DNA of 64,000 nt from JAUHWL01 sp964416385. Lineage in GTDB: Bacteria > Bacteroidota > Bacteroidia > Flavobacteriales > Schleiferiaceae. Within the stretch, counting starts at the first letter, position 1, and every line of letters starts with the position of its first letter. The notes below the pieces were generated by a model. It was not told the origin of the DNA and searched no databases. It was given only the letters and a program-made list of their open reading frames with translations. Location of the stretch: the NCBI GenBank assembly GCA_964416385.1, contig CAYQDW010000001.1, positions 1 to 64,000 of the forward strand, given 5' to 3'. Below are positions 33,265 to 40,556 of the stretch, piece by piece. Both the position numbers and the translations under genes were made by a program.

Positions 33265-34158
33265 ATGAAGTCAACATACTCAATCAAAGACCTTGAACGT
33301 CTTTCTGGAATCAAAGCGCATACAATTCGAATCTGGGAGCAGCGTCACCACATAATTACACCTAAACGCACAGATACGAATATTAGATTTTATGAGGACA
33401 AGGATTTAAAAAAGCTGCTCAACGTATCATTCTTAGTTCAGGAAGGTGTAAAAATCTCAAAAGTTGCCACACTAAATGACGAGGAGTTGAGCGAAATGGT
33501 TCAACAGCGTTCGCATTTTACAGATAATTATACTGCAGAGATCAATGCGCTAAAAATGGCCATGTTTGAATATGACGATGATGCCTTTAAAAAAGCCTTT
33601 AATGAAAGTGTTGATCGCTACGGTGAAGAAGAAACTTTTACGAGTGTTATTGGGGGATTTATATCTCAGCTTGGTTTTTTGTGGCAAACCAATACTGTGA
33701 ACCTAACGCATGAGCATTTTGTGAGTAATCTCATTAAACAGAAGATTTTTGCTGCGCTAGACCGTCTACCGGAGAGTAAAAAAGAAGGCATGAAGAGTTT
33801 CTTGCTCTACTTACCGGGCAAAGAGTTACATGAAATAGGGCTGCTGTACTTGGCGTATTTGCTAAAGAAAAAGGGGCAACGTATTATTTCTATGGGCCAA
33901 AATACACCAAATGAATATCTGGTGGAGGTGTATGACAAAACGAAGTTTGATCATGTTATTTCCATTTTTACAGTGTATCCGCATAGCAATGAAGTAGAGG
34001 CATATTTAGAGCAGCTTAAACATACATTTGGTGAATCTGATATCACCTTTTTTATCTGTGGTGCGCAACTTATTGACTTGATTGATAGTGGTTATCATGA
34101 TGATAAGTTTCATTTATTCCGTTCTGTACAAGAGCTAGCAGCACATTTGCCTGTTTAA
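33265..34158 (+). CDS. carH: CarH/LitR-type MerR regulator with cobalamin-binding domain
   Basis: From the ATG at 33265 the product has 297 residues; a longer frame from 33190 adds sequence before the helix-turn-helix and is unlikely. Residues 1-70 are a MerR DNA-binding domain (YSIKDLERLSGIKAHTIRIWEQRH). The C-terminal half has the helix-bundle motif W140-x9-E150-H151 and the ELHEIG box (H189) that supplies the lower axial ligand in cobalamin-binding CarH proteins. In CarH the AdoCbl-bound tetramer represses carotenoid genes in the dark and falls apart in light. It sits directly before the ECF sigma-crt-photolyase run, so a photoreceptor role fits. Target sites are not proven. Confidence 0.85.
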   Translation: MKSTYSIKDLERLSGIKAHTIRIWEQRHHIITPKRTDTNIRFYEDKDLKKLLNVSFLVQEGVKISKVATLNDEELSEMVQQRSHFTDNYTAEINALKMAMFEYDDDAFKKAFNESVDRYGEEETFTSVIGGFISQLGFLWQTNTVNLTHEHFVSNLIKQKIFAALDRLPESKKEGMKSFLLYLPGKELHEIGLLYLAYLLKKKGQRIISMGQNTPNEYLVEVYDKTKFDHVISIFTVYPHSNEVEAYLEQLKHTFGESDITFFICGAQLIDLIDSGYHDDKFHLFRSVQELAAHLPV

Positions 34159-34186
34159 CAATCTTGAAAAAAAATTAAACAAATTG

Positions 34187-34217
34187 CTTTGATGTTACAA
34201 CAAAGTGTTTATCTTTG
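34187..34217 (+). promoter_or_regulatory. ECF sigma/crt operon promoter overlaid by a 19-base palindrome
   Basis: TTTG (34188-34191), an 18-base spacer and TATCTTTG (34210-34217) give an excellent Bacteroidota promoter. The palindrome CTTTGATGTTACAACAAAG (34187-34205; one mismatch per arm of nine) covers the -33 element and half of the spacer, the expected place for a repressor such as CarH. The leader to the sigma gene is about 20 bases. Confidence 0.65.
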
Positions 34218-34242
34218 AGAGCGTAACATTAAACAAAAAGCA

Positions 34243-34755
34243 ATGTCTACTTCAGAATTCGGATTATTACTCGATAAGCAAGGTGTTTTTCTTAGACAAT
34301 TAGCCCTAAAGCTCACCAAGCATCTGGAAGACGCGGAAGATCTTATACAAGATACTTACGTGAAGGCGCTAAAAAATAAAGATAAGTATACACCAGGTAC
34401 AAACCTTAAAGGCTGGTTGTATACGATAATGAAGAACACCTTTATTAATAATTATCGTAGAAAAAAGGTGCAAAACACTTTTGTTGACGAAACAGACAAC
34501 ACCTATTTTATTGATCAAGGTTTAAACAATCGCGTAGAATACGCAGACCGTAACGTTGATCAAGAATACATCATGAAGCAGATAGATAGTATTGAGAAGA
34601 ATTATGTTGAGGCCTTCATGATGCACTTTAATGGTTATAAATACGAAGAGATTTCTGAGATTTTAGATATTCCATTAGGTACTGTAAAAAGTCGCATCTT
34701 TCTTGCGAGAAAGAAAATGATGGAAAAACTACAAGATCAACGATTTGCTGAATAA
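34243..34755 (+). CDS. ECF-type RNA polymerase sigma factor
   Basis: A 170-residue sigma-70 relative with only regions 2 and 4. Region 2 includes LALKLTKHLEDAEDLIQDTYVKALKNKDKYTPGTNLKGWLYTIMKNTFIN (about residues 17-66). Region 4 contains YEEISEILDIPLGTVKSRIFLARKKM (about 130-160). No anti-sigma gene is adjacent; control probably comes from the upstream MerR regulator and its own promoter. Its stop overlaps the crtI start (TAATG), so it is translated with the carotenoid genes. In related bacteria such a sigma factor drives light-induced genes. Confidence 0.92.
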   Translation: MSTSEFGLLLDKQGVFLRQLALKLTKHLEDAEDLIQDTYVKALKNKDKYTPGTNLKGWLYTIMKNTFINNYRRKKVQNTFVDETDNTYFIDQGLNNRVEYADRNVDQEYIMKQIDSIEKNYVEAFMMHFNGYKYEEISEILDIPLGTVKSRIFLARKKMMEKLQDQRFAE

Positions 34756-36263
34756 TGAATAAAGCTTCTGCGCCTAAAGCAGTGGTCATAGGGTCGGGTT
34801 TTGCCGGCTTATCTGCTGCCTCACACTTAGCAAAACGTGGTTTTGCGGTTACCTTACTTGAAAAGAATGAGCACATTGGTGGGAGAGCTCGCCAATGGTC
34901 TAAAGATGGCTTCGTGTTTGATATGGGGCCCAGCTGGTACTGGATGCCTGATGTATTTGAGCATTTTTTTGCTGAATTCGGCAAAAAAGTCTCTGATTAT
35001 TATGAGCTTGAACGCCTAGATCCAGGTTACAGAATAGTTTTTGGTCCTGATGATAGTGTAGATATCCCCGCAGACTTAGATGCGCTTTATGCATTGTTTG
35101 ATAGCATAGAGAAGGGTAGTGGTGAAAAACTGCGCGAATTTTTAGCAGAAGCAGCTATTAAATATGAGGTTGGTATAAATGACTTGGTTTACAAACCGGG
35201 TAGATCTCTACTAGAATTTGCAGATTTACGTGTGCTCAAAGGCCTCATGCAGATGCATTTGTTGCGCTCTATCCGGTCGCACGTTAAAAAGTTTGTGCGT
35301 CATCCTAAACTTCAGCAAATTTTAGAATTTCCAATACTATTTCTTGGTGGTACGCCAGAAAATACGCCCGCACTCTATAGCCTAATGAACTATGCAGATA
35401 TGGTTCTAGGTACTTGGTACCCAAAAACAGGCATGTATGCAGTTGTAAAGGCTATGGCACGCCTAGCAGAAGAGCTAGGTGTAAAAATCCATACCAACCA
35501 AGAAGTTACGGGATTTACCTATACGGGCAATGAAATCACTGGAGTTGTAACTAAACAAGGCCAATTTGAAGCAGACGTTGTTATAGCCGGTGCAGATTAT
35601 CATCATGTAGAGCAAGCTTTGCTTCCACAAGAATTCAGGACTTACTCTCAGCGTTATTGGGACAATAGAAAACTAGCACCTAGTAGCTTGATTTTCTTCC
35701 TGGGTTTAGATTGTAAACTTGATAAAATGCTGCATCATACGCTGTTTTTTGACAGAAGTTTTGATGACCACGCCTATGAGATTTATGATGAGCCTAAATG
35801 GCCTTCTCAGCCATTGTTTTACACATCAATGCCTTCAATATCGGACAAAACAGTGGCACCAGAAGGTAAAGAAACCTTATACATTCTTATACCAGTAGCT
35901 CCAGACTTAACGGATGAAGAGGCCACGCGTGAGGTTTATTACAATGCAGTAATGGACAGGCTAGAATCCCTTATCGGCCAAAATGTGCGAGACCATGTTG
36001 TTGTAAAACGCTCATACGCGCACCGAGATTTTATAAGCGACTATCATTCTTTTAAAGGAAATGCATACGGTTTAGCGAATACACTCAGCCAAACTGCGAT
36101 CTTAAAGCCAACATTGAAGAATAAGAAGCTTAAAAACTTATATTACACTGGTCAATTAACAGTACCAGGTCCGGGTGTTCCACCATCGTTAATAAGTGGA
36201 GAAGTTGTTGCCAAAGAAATAGCGAAAGATCTAAAAGTTACTACCCATGAAGTCATTGTTTGA
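34755..36263 (+). CDS. crtI: Phytoene desaturase
   Basis: A 502-residue CrtI-type flavoenzyme. The N-terminal dinucleotide-binding motif VVIGSGFAGLSAASHLAKRGFAVTLLEKN with GGRA is followed by FDMGPSWYWMPDVF. The C-terminal CrtI signature LYYTGQLTVPGPGVPPSLISGE is intact. It introduces double bonds into phytoene to make lycopene-type red/orange carotenoids at the membrane. It overlaps crtB by 17 bases. No cyclase (crtY) or hydroxylase (crtZ) gene lies in this window, so later steps must be encoded elsewhere. Confidence 0.95.
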   Translation: MNKASAPKAVVIGSGFAGLSAASHLAKRGFAVTLLEKNEHIGGRARQWSKDGFVFDMGPSWYWMPDVFEHFFAEFGKKVSDYYELERLDPGYRIVFGPDDSVDIPADLDALYALFDSIEKGSGEKLREFLAEAAIKYEVGINDLVYKPGRSLLEFADLRVLKGLMQMHLLRSIRSHVKKFVRHPKLQQILEFPILFLGGTPENTPALYSLMNYADMVLGTWYPKTGMYAVVKAMARLAEELGVKIHTNQEVTGFTYTGNEITGVVTKQGQFEADVVIAGADYHHVEQALLPQEFRTYSQRYWDNRKLAPSSLIFFLGLDCKLDKMLHHTLFFDRSFDDHAYEIYDEPKWPSQPLFYTSMPSISDKTVAPEGKETLYILIPVAPDLTDEEATREVYYNAVMDRLESLIGQNVRDHVVVKRSYAHRDFISDYHSFKGNAYGLANTLSQTAILKPTLKNKKLKNLYYTGQLTVPGPGVPPSLISGEVVAKEIAKDLKVTTHEVIV

Positions 36264-37083
36264 TCGTATATCACTGCGCACGAGCCGGATGGCCACGCGT
36301 GCATACAGCACTTCGTTTAGCTTAGGAATTTTAGGCTTAGACCAAAAGTATCGAGATCCTATCTACAGCATTTATGGCTTTGTACGCTTTGCAGATGAGA
36401 TTGTTGATACTTTTCACGATTTCGACAAGCACGCCTTGCTTGAGCGTTTTTGGCAGGATACATACCATGCTCTAGATCATAAAATAAGTCTTAATCCCAT
36501 TCTCAATGCTTTTCAAAAAGTAGTTCATGACTTTTCAATTGATCGTGAATTGATAGATACCTTCTTAAAAAGTATGGAGATGGATTTGTCTCGCAACGAT
36601 TATGACCAGACTAAGTATGAAGAATACATTCTGGGAAGTGCAGAGGTAGTTGGTTTAATGTGCTTAAAAGTATTTGTAGATGGAGATCGTGAGAGCTACA
36701 AAAAACTAACGCCATATGCCATGAAATTGGGTTCTGCGTTTCAAAAAATCAATTTTTTACGTGATTTACATAGCGACTATAATCAGTTGGGCAGAACATA
36801 TTTTCCTGGTTTAGATCTCGCTAATTTTGATGAGGCTGCCAAAGCAGAAATAGAATCAGATATAGAGAAAGATTTTCATCAGGGCTATATCGGTATAAAG
36901 ATGTTGCCGAAAGGTGCACGTTTCGGGGTGTACATTGCTTATGTCTACTACTATAATCTGTTTAGGAAAATTAAAGACACAAATTCACGAATTATACTCC
37001 TAGAGCGTGTTCGCATCAGCAATAAACGCAAGTACGGCCTTTTGGTGAGTTCTTATGTAAAACATAGTTTAAACTGGATATAA
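36247..37083 (+). CDS. crtB: Phytoene synthase
   Basis: A 278-residue squalene/phytoene synthase. The two aspartate-rich motifs that bind diphosphate through magnesium are present: ADEIVDTF (about residues 50-57) and LRDLHSDYNQLGR (about 176-188). It condenses two geranylgeranyl diphosphates into phytoene, the substrate of CrtI, encoded just upstream. It overlaps crtI by 17 bases and precedes idi by 11 bases. Squalene synthase is a formal alternative, but coupling to crtI decides for CrtB. Confidence 0.93.
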   Translation: MKSLFDRISLRTSRMATRAYSTSFSLGILGLDQKYRDPIYSIYGFVRFADEIVDTFHDFDKHALLERFWQDTYHALDHKISLNPILNAFQKVVHDFSIDRELIDTFLKSMEMDLSRNDYDQTKYEEYILGSAEVVGLMCLKVFVDGDRESYKKLTPYAMKLGSAFQKINFLRDLHSDYNQLGRTYFPGLDLANFDEAAKAEIESDIEKDFHQGYIGIKMLPKGARFGVYIAYVYYYNLFRKIKDTNSRIILLERVRISNKRKYGLLVSSYVKHSLNWI

Positions 37084-37094
37084 AGCTACAATAA

Positions 37095-37625
37095 GTGAAA
37101 GAACAAGTTATCCTGGTCAATGAACATGATGAAGTTCAGGGGCTGATGGAGAAAATGGAAGCACATCAAAAAGGTTTACTTCACCGCGCATTTTCTGTAT
37201 TCGTAATTAATGAAAATAATGAGCTGTTGCTCCAGCAACGTGCTTTTTCAAAATATCATTCTGGTGGTTTGTGGACCAACACCTGTTGTAGTCATCCACG
37301 CGAAAAAGAAACGGCCATTTCTGCTGCGCACCGCAGGTTATCAGAAGAAATGGGGTTTGATTGCCCTCTTGAAAAGCTTACTTCATTTGTTTATAAGGCA
37401 GAACTCGATCACGGCTTAACAGAACATGAATATGACCATGTTTTTGTCGGCCGCTGGGCAGGGATTCCTAATCCAAATCCGGAAGAGGTGGCATCGTATA
37501 AATGGATGCCAGTGTGGGCCGTTAAGGAGGATATTATTAAACATCCTGAACACTATACCGTTTGGTTTAAGATTATTTACGAAGAATTTTTAAATCACGT
37601 CCAAAAAAATGGTAACGGTAAGTAG
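37095..37625 (+). CDS. idi: Isopentenyl-diphosphate delta-isomerase (type I)
   Basis: A 176-residue Nudix-fold isomerase with a GTG start. It has the catalytic Cys region GGLWTNTCCSHPREKE (about residues 56-71), the Nudix helix with AAHRRLSEEMGF, and the metal-binding Glu segment LTEHEYDHVFVG (about 109-120). It interconverts IPP and DMAPP, supplying prenyl starter units for the carotenoid route upstream. It overlaps the following pterin gene by 17 bases. Confidence 0.93.
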   Translation: MKEQVILVNEHDEVQGLMEKMEAHQKGLLHRAFSVFVINENNELLLQQRAFSKYHSGGLWTNTCCSHPREKETAISAAHRRLSEEMGFDCPLEKLTSFVYKAELDHGLTEHEYDHVFVGRWAGIPNPNPEEVASYKWMPVWAVKEDIIKHPEHYTVWFKIIYEEFLNHVQKNGNGK

Positions 37626-38016
37626 AAAGGCACACTTCAATGCCGCACATAGATTACACAACCCAGAATGGTCTGCACAAACAAATGAAGATGTTTTTGG
37701 CAAGTGCAGCAACGAATACTACCACGGTCATAACTATGAATTGATAGTATCAGTTACTGGCAAAGTGAACCCTGATACAGGATATGTTGTTGATATGAAG
37801 TGGTTAGCTGATCTGATCAAAGAAAAGATTGAAGATCGGCTAGATCATAAAAATTTAAACATTCAGGTAGAAGAATTTAAAACACGCATTCCATCTGCAG
37901 AGAATATCGCCATTGTGATTTGGGATATTCTCAGAGCAGAAATCCAAAATGAATTAAAATTAAAAGTCACATTATATGAAACTCCGAGAAACTTTGTTGA
38001 ATACAGTGGAGCTTAA
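37609..38016 (+). CDS. 6-pyruvoyl-tetrahydropterin synthase family protein (PTPS-type motif)
   Basis: A 135-residue T-fold enzyme. Zinc ligands H14, H39 and H41, catalytic C33 and the D79-H80 pair are visible, with E124 (YETP) for pterin binding. The motif C33-x5-HGHNY is the PTPS form, whereas QueD enzymes usually have C-x3-HGH, so 6-pyruvoyl-tetrahydropterin rather than 6-carboxy-tetrahydropterin is the more likely product. The substrate, dihydroneopterin triphosphate, comes from FolE, encoded next with a 41-base overlap. A queuosine role cannot be fully excluded. Confidence 0.8.
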   Translation: MVTVSRKAHFNAAHRLHNPEWSAQTNEDVFGKCSNEYYHGHNYELIVSVTGKVNPDTGYVVDMKWLADLIKEKIEDRLDHKNLNIQVEEFKTRIPSAENIAIVIWDILRAEIQNELKLKVTLYETPRNFVEYSGA

Positions 38017-38698
38017 GCGCCAGCTGGAAAAGGATAGTGACACATTGGTACAAGATACAATAGACATTATTGGTGATAATCATATCGCAACCTCTAAGGA
38101 TACGCCACTTAGGCCAGATGCCTTTGACATAAGCGATAAGGAAAAGATCAAGCTTATCGCAGAAAAGTTTAGAGATATCATGGAAATCATGGGGTTAGAT
38201 CTTACCGATGATAGCCTGAAAGGAACGCCAAACCGCGTTGCTAAAATGTATATTGAAGAAGTCTTTTCTGGCCTTAATCCGGCAAATAAACCAGATATAA
38301 AGTTGTTTGAGAATAAGTATCAATACAACCAAATGCTGGTGGAAAAGAACATCACCCTGCATTCTTACTGTGAACATCACTTTGTACCTATTTTGGGTCA
38401 TGCACATGTGGCTTACATAAGCAATGGTCATGTTATCGGACTCAGTAAAATAAATCGCATTGTGAGATACTTCGCCAAACGGCCACAGGTACAAGAACGG
38501 CTTACAGAGCAAATAGCACAAGAGCTAAAACACATTCTTAAAACAGAAGATGTGGCTGTGATGATAGATGCAGAACACTTGTGCGTTTCAACCCGTGGTA
38601 TTGAAGATACCAATAGCAGTACAGTTACAGCGCACTATAGTGGTAAATTTTTAGAAAAAGATGTTAAAAGTGAGTTTCTAGCATACATACAAGGGTAA
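37976..38698 (+). CDS. folE: GTP cyclohydrolase I
   Basis: A 240-residue enzyme with the zinc-binding YCEHHFVPILG (about residues 124-134) and EHLCVSTRGIEDTNS, and the catalytic LSKINRIVRYFAKRPQVQERLT. It opens GTP to dihydroneopterin triphosphate, the entry to folates and tetrahydropterins. The ATG at 37976 overlaps the PTPS gene by 41 bases; a GTG at 38006 would start just before the end of that gene and cannot be excluded, because the first about 35 residues are poorly conserved. Placement with PTPS and photolyase suggests supply of reduced pterin for those partners. Confidence 0.94.
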   Translation: MKLRETLLNTVELKRQLEKDSDTLVQDTIDIIGDNHIATSKDTPLRPDAFDISDKEKIKLIAEKFRDIMEIMGLDLTDDSLKGTPNRVAKMYIEEVFSGLNPANKPDIKLFENKYQYNQMLVEKNITLHSYCEHHFVPILGHAHVAYISNGHVIGLSKINRIVRYFAKRPQVQERLTEQIAQELKHILKTEDVAVMIDAEHLCVSTRGIEDTNSSTVTAHYSGKFLEKDVKSEFLAYIQG

Positions 38699-38743
38699 AC
38701 AAACCATTACCTTAGCCGCATATATAAAATGAAGACTTGCTAG

Positions 38744-38875
38744 ATGAAGTTGATAAAGCGACTGAGAAGACTCCTTGAAATAAGAAAAGAAAATAAATCC
38801 ACATCTAAAGATTCTGAAATAGAACGCCACCGCAGTGAGAACGCCTTGGTAGAGATAGAGTTGCGTGATAAATAA
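38744..38875 (+). CDS. Small 43-residue basic protein between folE and photolyase
   Basis: ATG 38744 to TAA 38875. The product is amphipathic and charged: KLIKRLRRLLEIRKENK at the N-terminus and ENALVEIELRDK at the end. It fills the only gap in an otherwise contiguous operon, 45 bases after folE and 9 bases before phr, which supports it as a gene. No family recognised. Confidence 0.45.
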   Translation: MKLIKRLRRLLEIRKENKSTSKDSEIERHRSENALVEIELRDK

Positions 38876-38884
38876 CGCATATTA

Positions 38885-40192
38885 ATGGACAATCAAAACA
38901 TCGTTTTTTTTTGGTTTAGAAGAGACCTTAGGCTTGACGATAATGCTGGCCTATATCACGCCCTAAAGTCGGGTATGCCAGTACTTCCTGTGTTCATATT
39001 TGATACAGATATTTTGTCTAAGCTCACTAATCCTGCAGATAAACGTGTTTTATTCATTCATAAAGAGATACAAAGTTTAAAGCAACAGCTCGAAGCCCTC
39101 GGAAGTACATTGTTGGTATTTCATGGTAAGCCACTAGAAATTTGGCAAAAGCTAATTGCACAATATCCTATTAAAGAGGTGTATTGCAATAGAGACTACG
39201 AGCCCTATGCGCGAGAAAGGGACAAATCTTTATACGATTGGTTTTTGACGCAGAACATCTCTTTTAAAGGCTATAAAGACCAAGTTATTTTTGAGAAGAA
39301 TGAAGTGGTAAAAGCAGATGGTAGTGCGTTTTTAGTGTTTTCTCCTTACATGCGTAGATGGAAAGAAAGACTTTCAGACAAAGATCTACAGCCGTTTTTA
39401 TCAAAAGAGCTACTTCCTGAGAATCTATACAAATCAAGTCCAAGTACGCTGCCTAGTTTAGCAGATATGGGCTTTACACCCGAAGATGTAGCTTTTCCAG
39501 AGCGTGATTTTGATCAAAAAGTTATCGCCAACTATCATAAAAACAGAAATTTCCCTGCCATTAAGGGGACGTCTCGTTTAGGTGTACACCTTCGATTTGG
39601 CACCATAAGCATTCGTAAGTTGGCTCAATTTGCCATTAAACAGGATGAAAAATATCTCAATGAATTAATTTGGCGAGAGTTTTTTATGATGGCATTGTAC
39701 TTTACCCCAACTGCCGTAAACAAAGCGATAAAGCCAAAATATGACAGAATTGTTTGGGAAAATAATGAAGCACACTTTAAGGCTTGGTGTACCGGGCATA
39801 CCGGGTACCCAATTGTTGACGCAGGTATGCGCGAGTTAAACCAGACAGGCTTTATGCATAATCGGGTACGTATGATTGTTGCCAGTTTTTTAACCAAACA
39901 TCTTTTGATTGACTGGCGCTGGGGCGAGGCTTATTTTGCAGAAAAACTACTAGACTATGAGCAGAGTAGTAATATTGGTGGATGGCAATGGGCAGCAGGC
40001 TCTGGCCTTGATGCGGCACCTTATTTCAGGGTCTTTAACCCTACCACACAAGCAGAAAAATTTGACCCAAAGAATGCCTACATTAAAAAATGGGTACCAG
40101 AATATGGAACGCCTGCTTATGCCAAGCCAATAGTTGAACATAAATTTGCGAGAGAACGTGCTTTAGCACGCTTTAAAGAAGCCCTTCAATAA
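38885..40192 (+). CDS. phr: Deoxyribodipyrimidine photolyase (cryptochrome/photolyase family, class I)
   Basis: A 435-residue flavoprotein. The N-terminal antenna domain starts FFWFRRDLRLDDNAGLYHAL. The FAD-binding C-terminal half has the core GTSRLGVHLRFGTISIRKLA, WREFFMMALYF, RELNQTGFMHNRVRM and DYEQSSNIGGWQWAAGSGLDAAPYFRVFNP, as in CPD photolyases. It repairs cyclobutane pyrimidine dimers with blue light. It is the last gene of the CarH-ECF-crt-pterin unit, which fits light-induced expression. A (6-4) photolyase or cryptochrome function is less likely given the class I pattern. Confidence 0.93.
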   Translation: MDNQNIVFFWFRRDLRLDDNAGLYHALKSGMPVLPVFIFDTDILSKLTNPADKRVLFIHKEIQSLKQQLEALGSTLLVFHGKPLEIWQKLIAQYPIKEVYCNRDYEPYARERDKSLYDWFLTQNISFKGYKDQVIFEKNEVVKADGSAFLVFSPYMRRWKERLSDKDLQPFLSKELLPENLYKSSPSTLPSLADMGFTPEDVAFPERDFDQKVIANYHKNRNFPAIKGTSRLGVHLRFGTISIRKLAQFAIKQDEKYLNELIWREFFMMALYFTPTAVNKAIKPKYDRIVWENNEAHFKAWCTGHTGYPIVDAGMRELNQTGFMHNRVRMIVASFLTKHLLIDWRWGEAYFAEKLLDYEQSSNIGGWQWAAGSGLDAAPYFRVFNPTTQAEKFDPKNAYIKKWVPEYGTPAYAKPIVEHKFARERALARFKEALQ

Positions 40193-40248
40193 TTTCCTGA
40201 TAAAACTCATTCGTGAACTTACGAAAAGGTCAAATCTTAGTCCAGATA

Positions 40249-40281
40249 ATTATTTAGAACTAATCCAAATAATTAGCTTTG
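40249..40281 (+). promoter_or_regulatory. feoAB promoter with overlapping inverted repeat
   Basis: TAGCTTTG (40274-40281) is a perfect -7 box ending eight bases before the feoA ATG. An inverted repeat directly upstream and touching it (40249-40273; ATTATTT and AAATAAT arms with GA/TC inside, 9 of 12 pairs matching) resembles DtxR/MntR-family operators of the TTTAGACTAATCTAAA type. An iron-dependent repressor at this site would fit the ferrous iron genes downstream. Confidence 0.5.
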
Positions 40282-40289
40282 CGCACTTA

Positions 40290-40556
40290 ATGAATAGGCC
40301 AAAAAACACCGTGCTACTAGACGCCCTAAAGCCAGGATATAAAGCCCAAATAAGCGGTTTTAATGAGGATCTTATACCCATTAAAATGTTAGAAATGGGC
40401 ATGTTACCTGGTAGTGAGGTACTCGTAAAACGTATATCGCCATTAGGTGACCCCATGCATATTAGAGTTTCTGGGTTTGATATGGCGTTGCGAAAAGATG
40501 AAGCGGCTTTTGTTTTTATTGATGCTAATTCTATAACAAAAGAAGGCGAGGAATGA
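40290..40556 (+). CDS. feoA: Ferrous iron transport accessory protein FeoA (SH3-like)
   Basis: An 88-residue SH3-like protein with the FeoA pattern AQISGFNEDLIPIKMLEMGMLPGSEVLVKRISPLGDPMHIRVSGFDMALRKDEA. It binds and modulates the FeoB transporter at the cytoplasmic face. It overlaps feoB by ATGA. The promoter box sits immediately before the start, so the transcript is expected to be nearly leaderless. Confidence 0.92.
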   Translation: MNRPKNTVLLDALKPGYKAQISGFNEDLIPIKMLEMGMLPGSEVLVKRISPLGDPMHIRVSGFDMALRKDEAAFVFIDANSITKEGEE

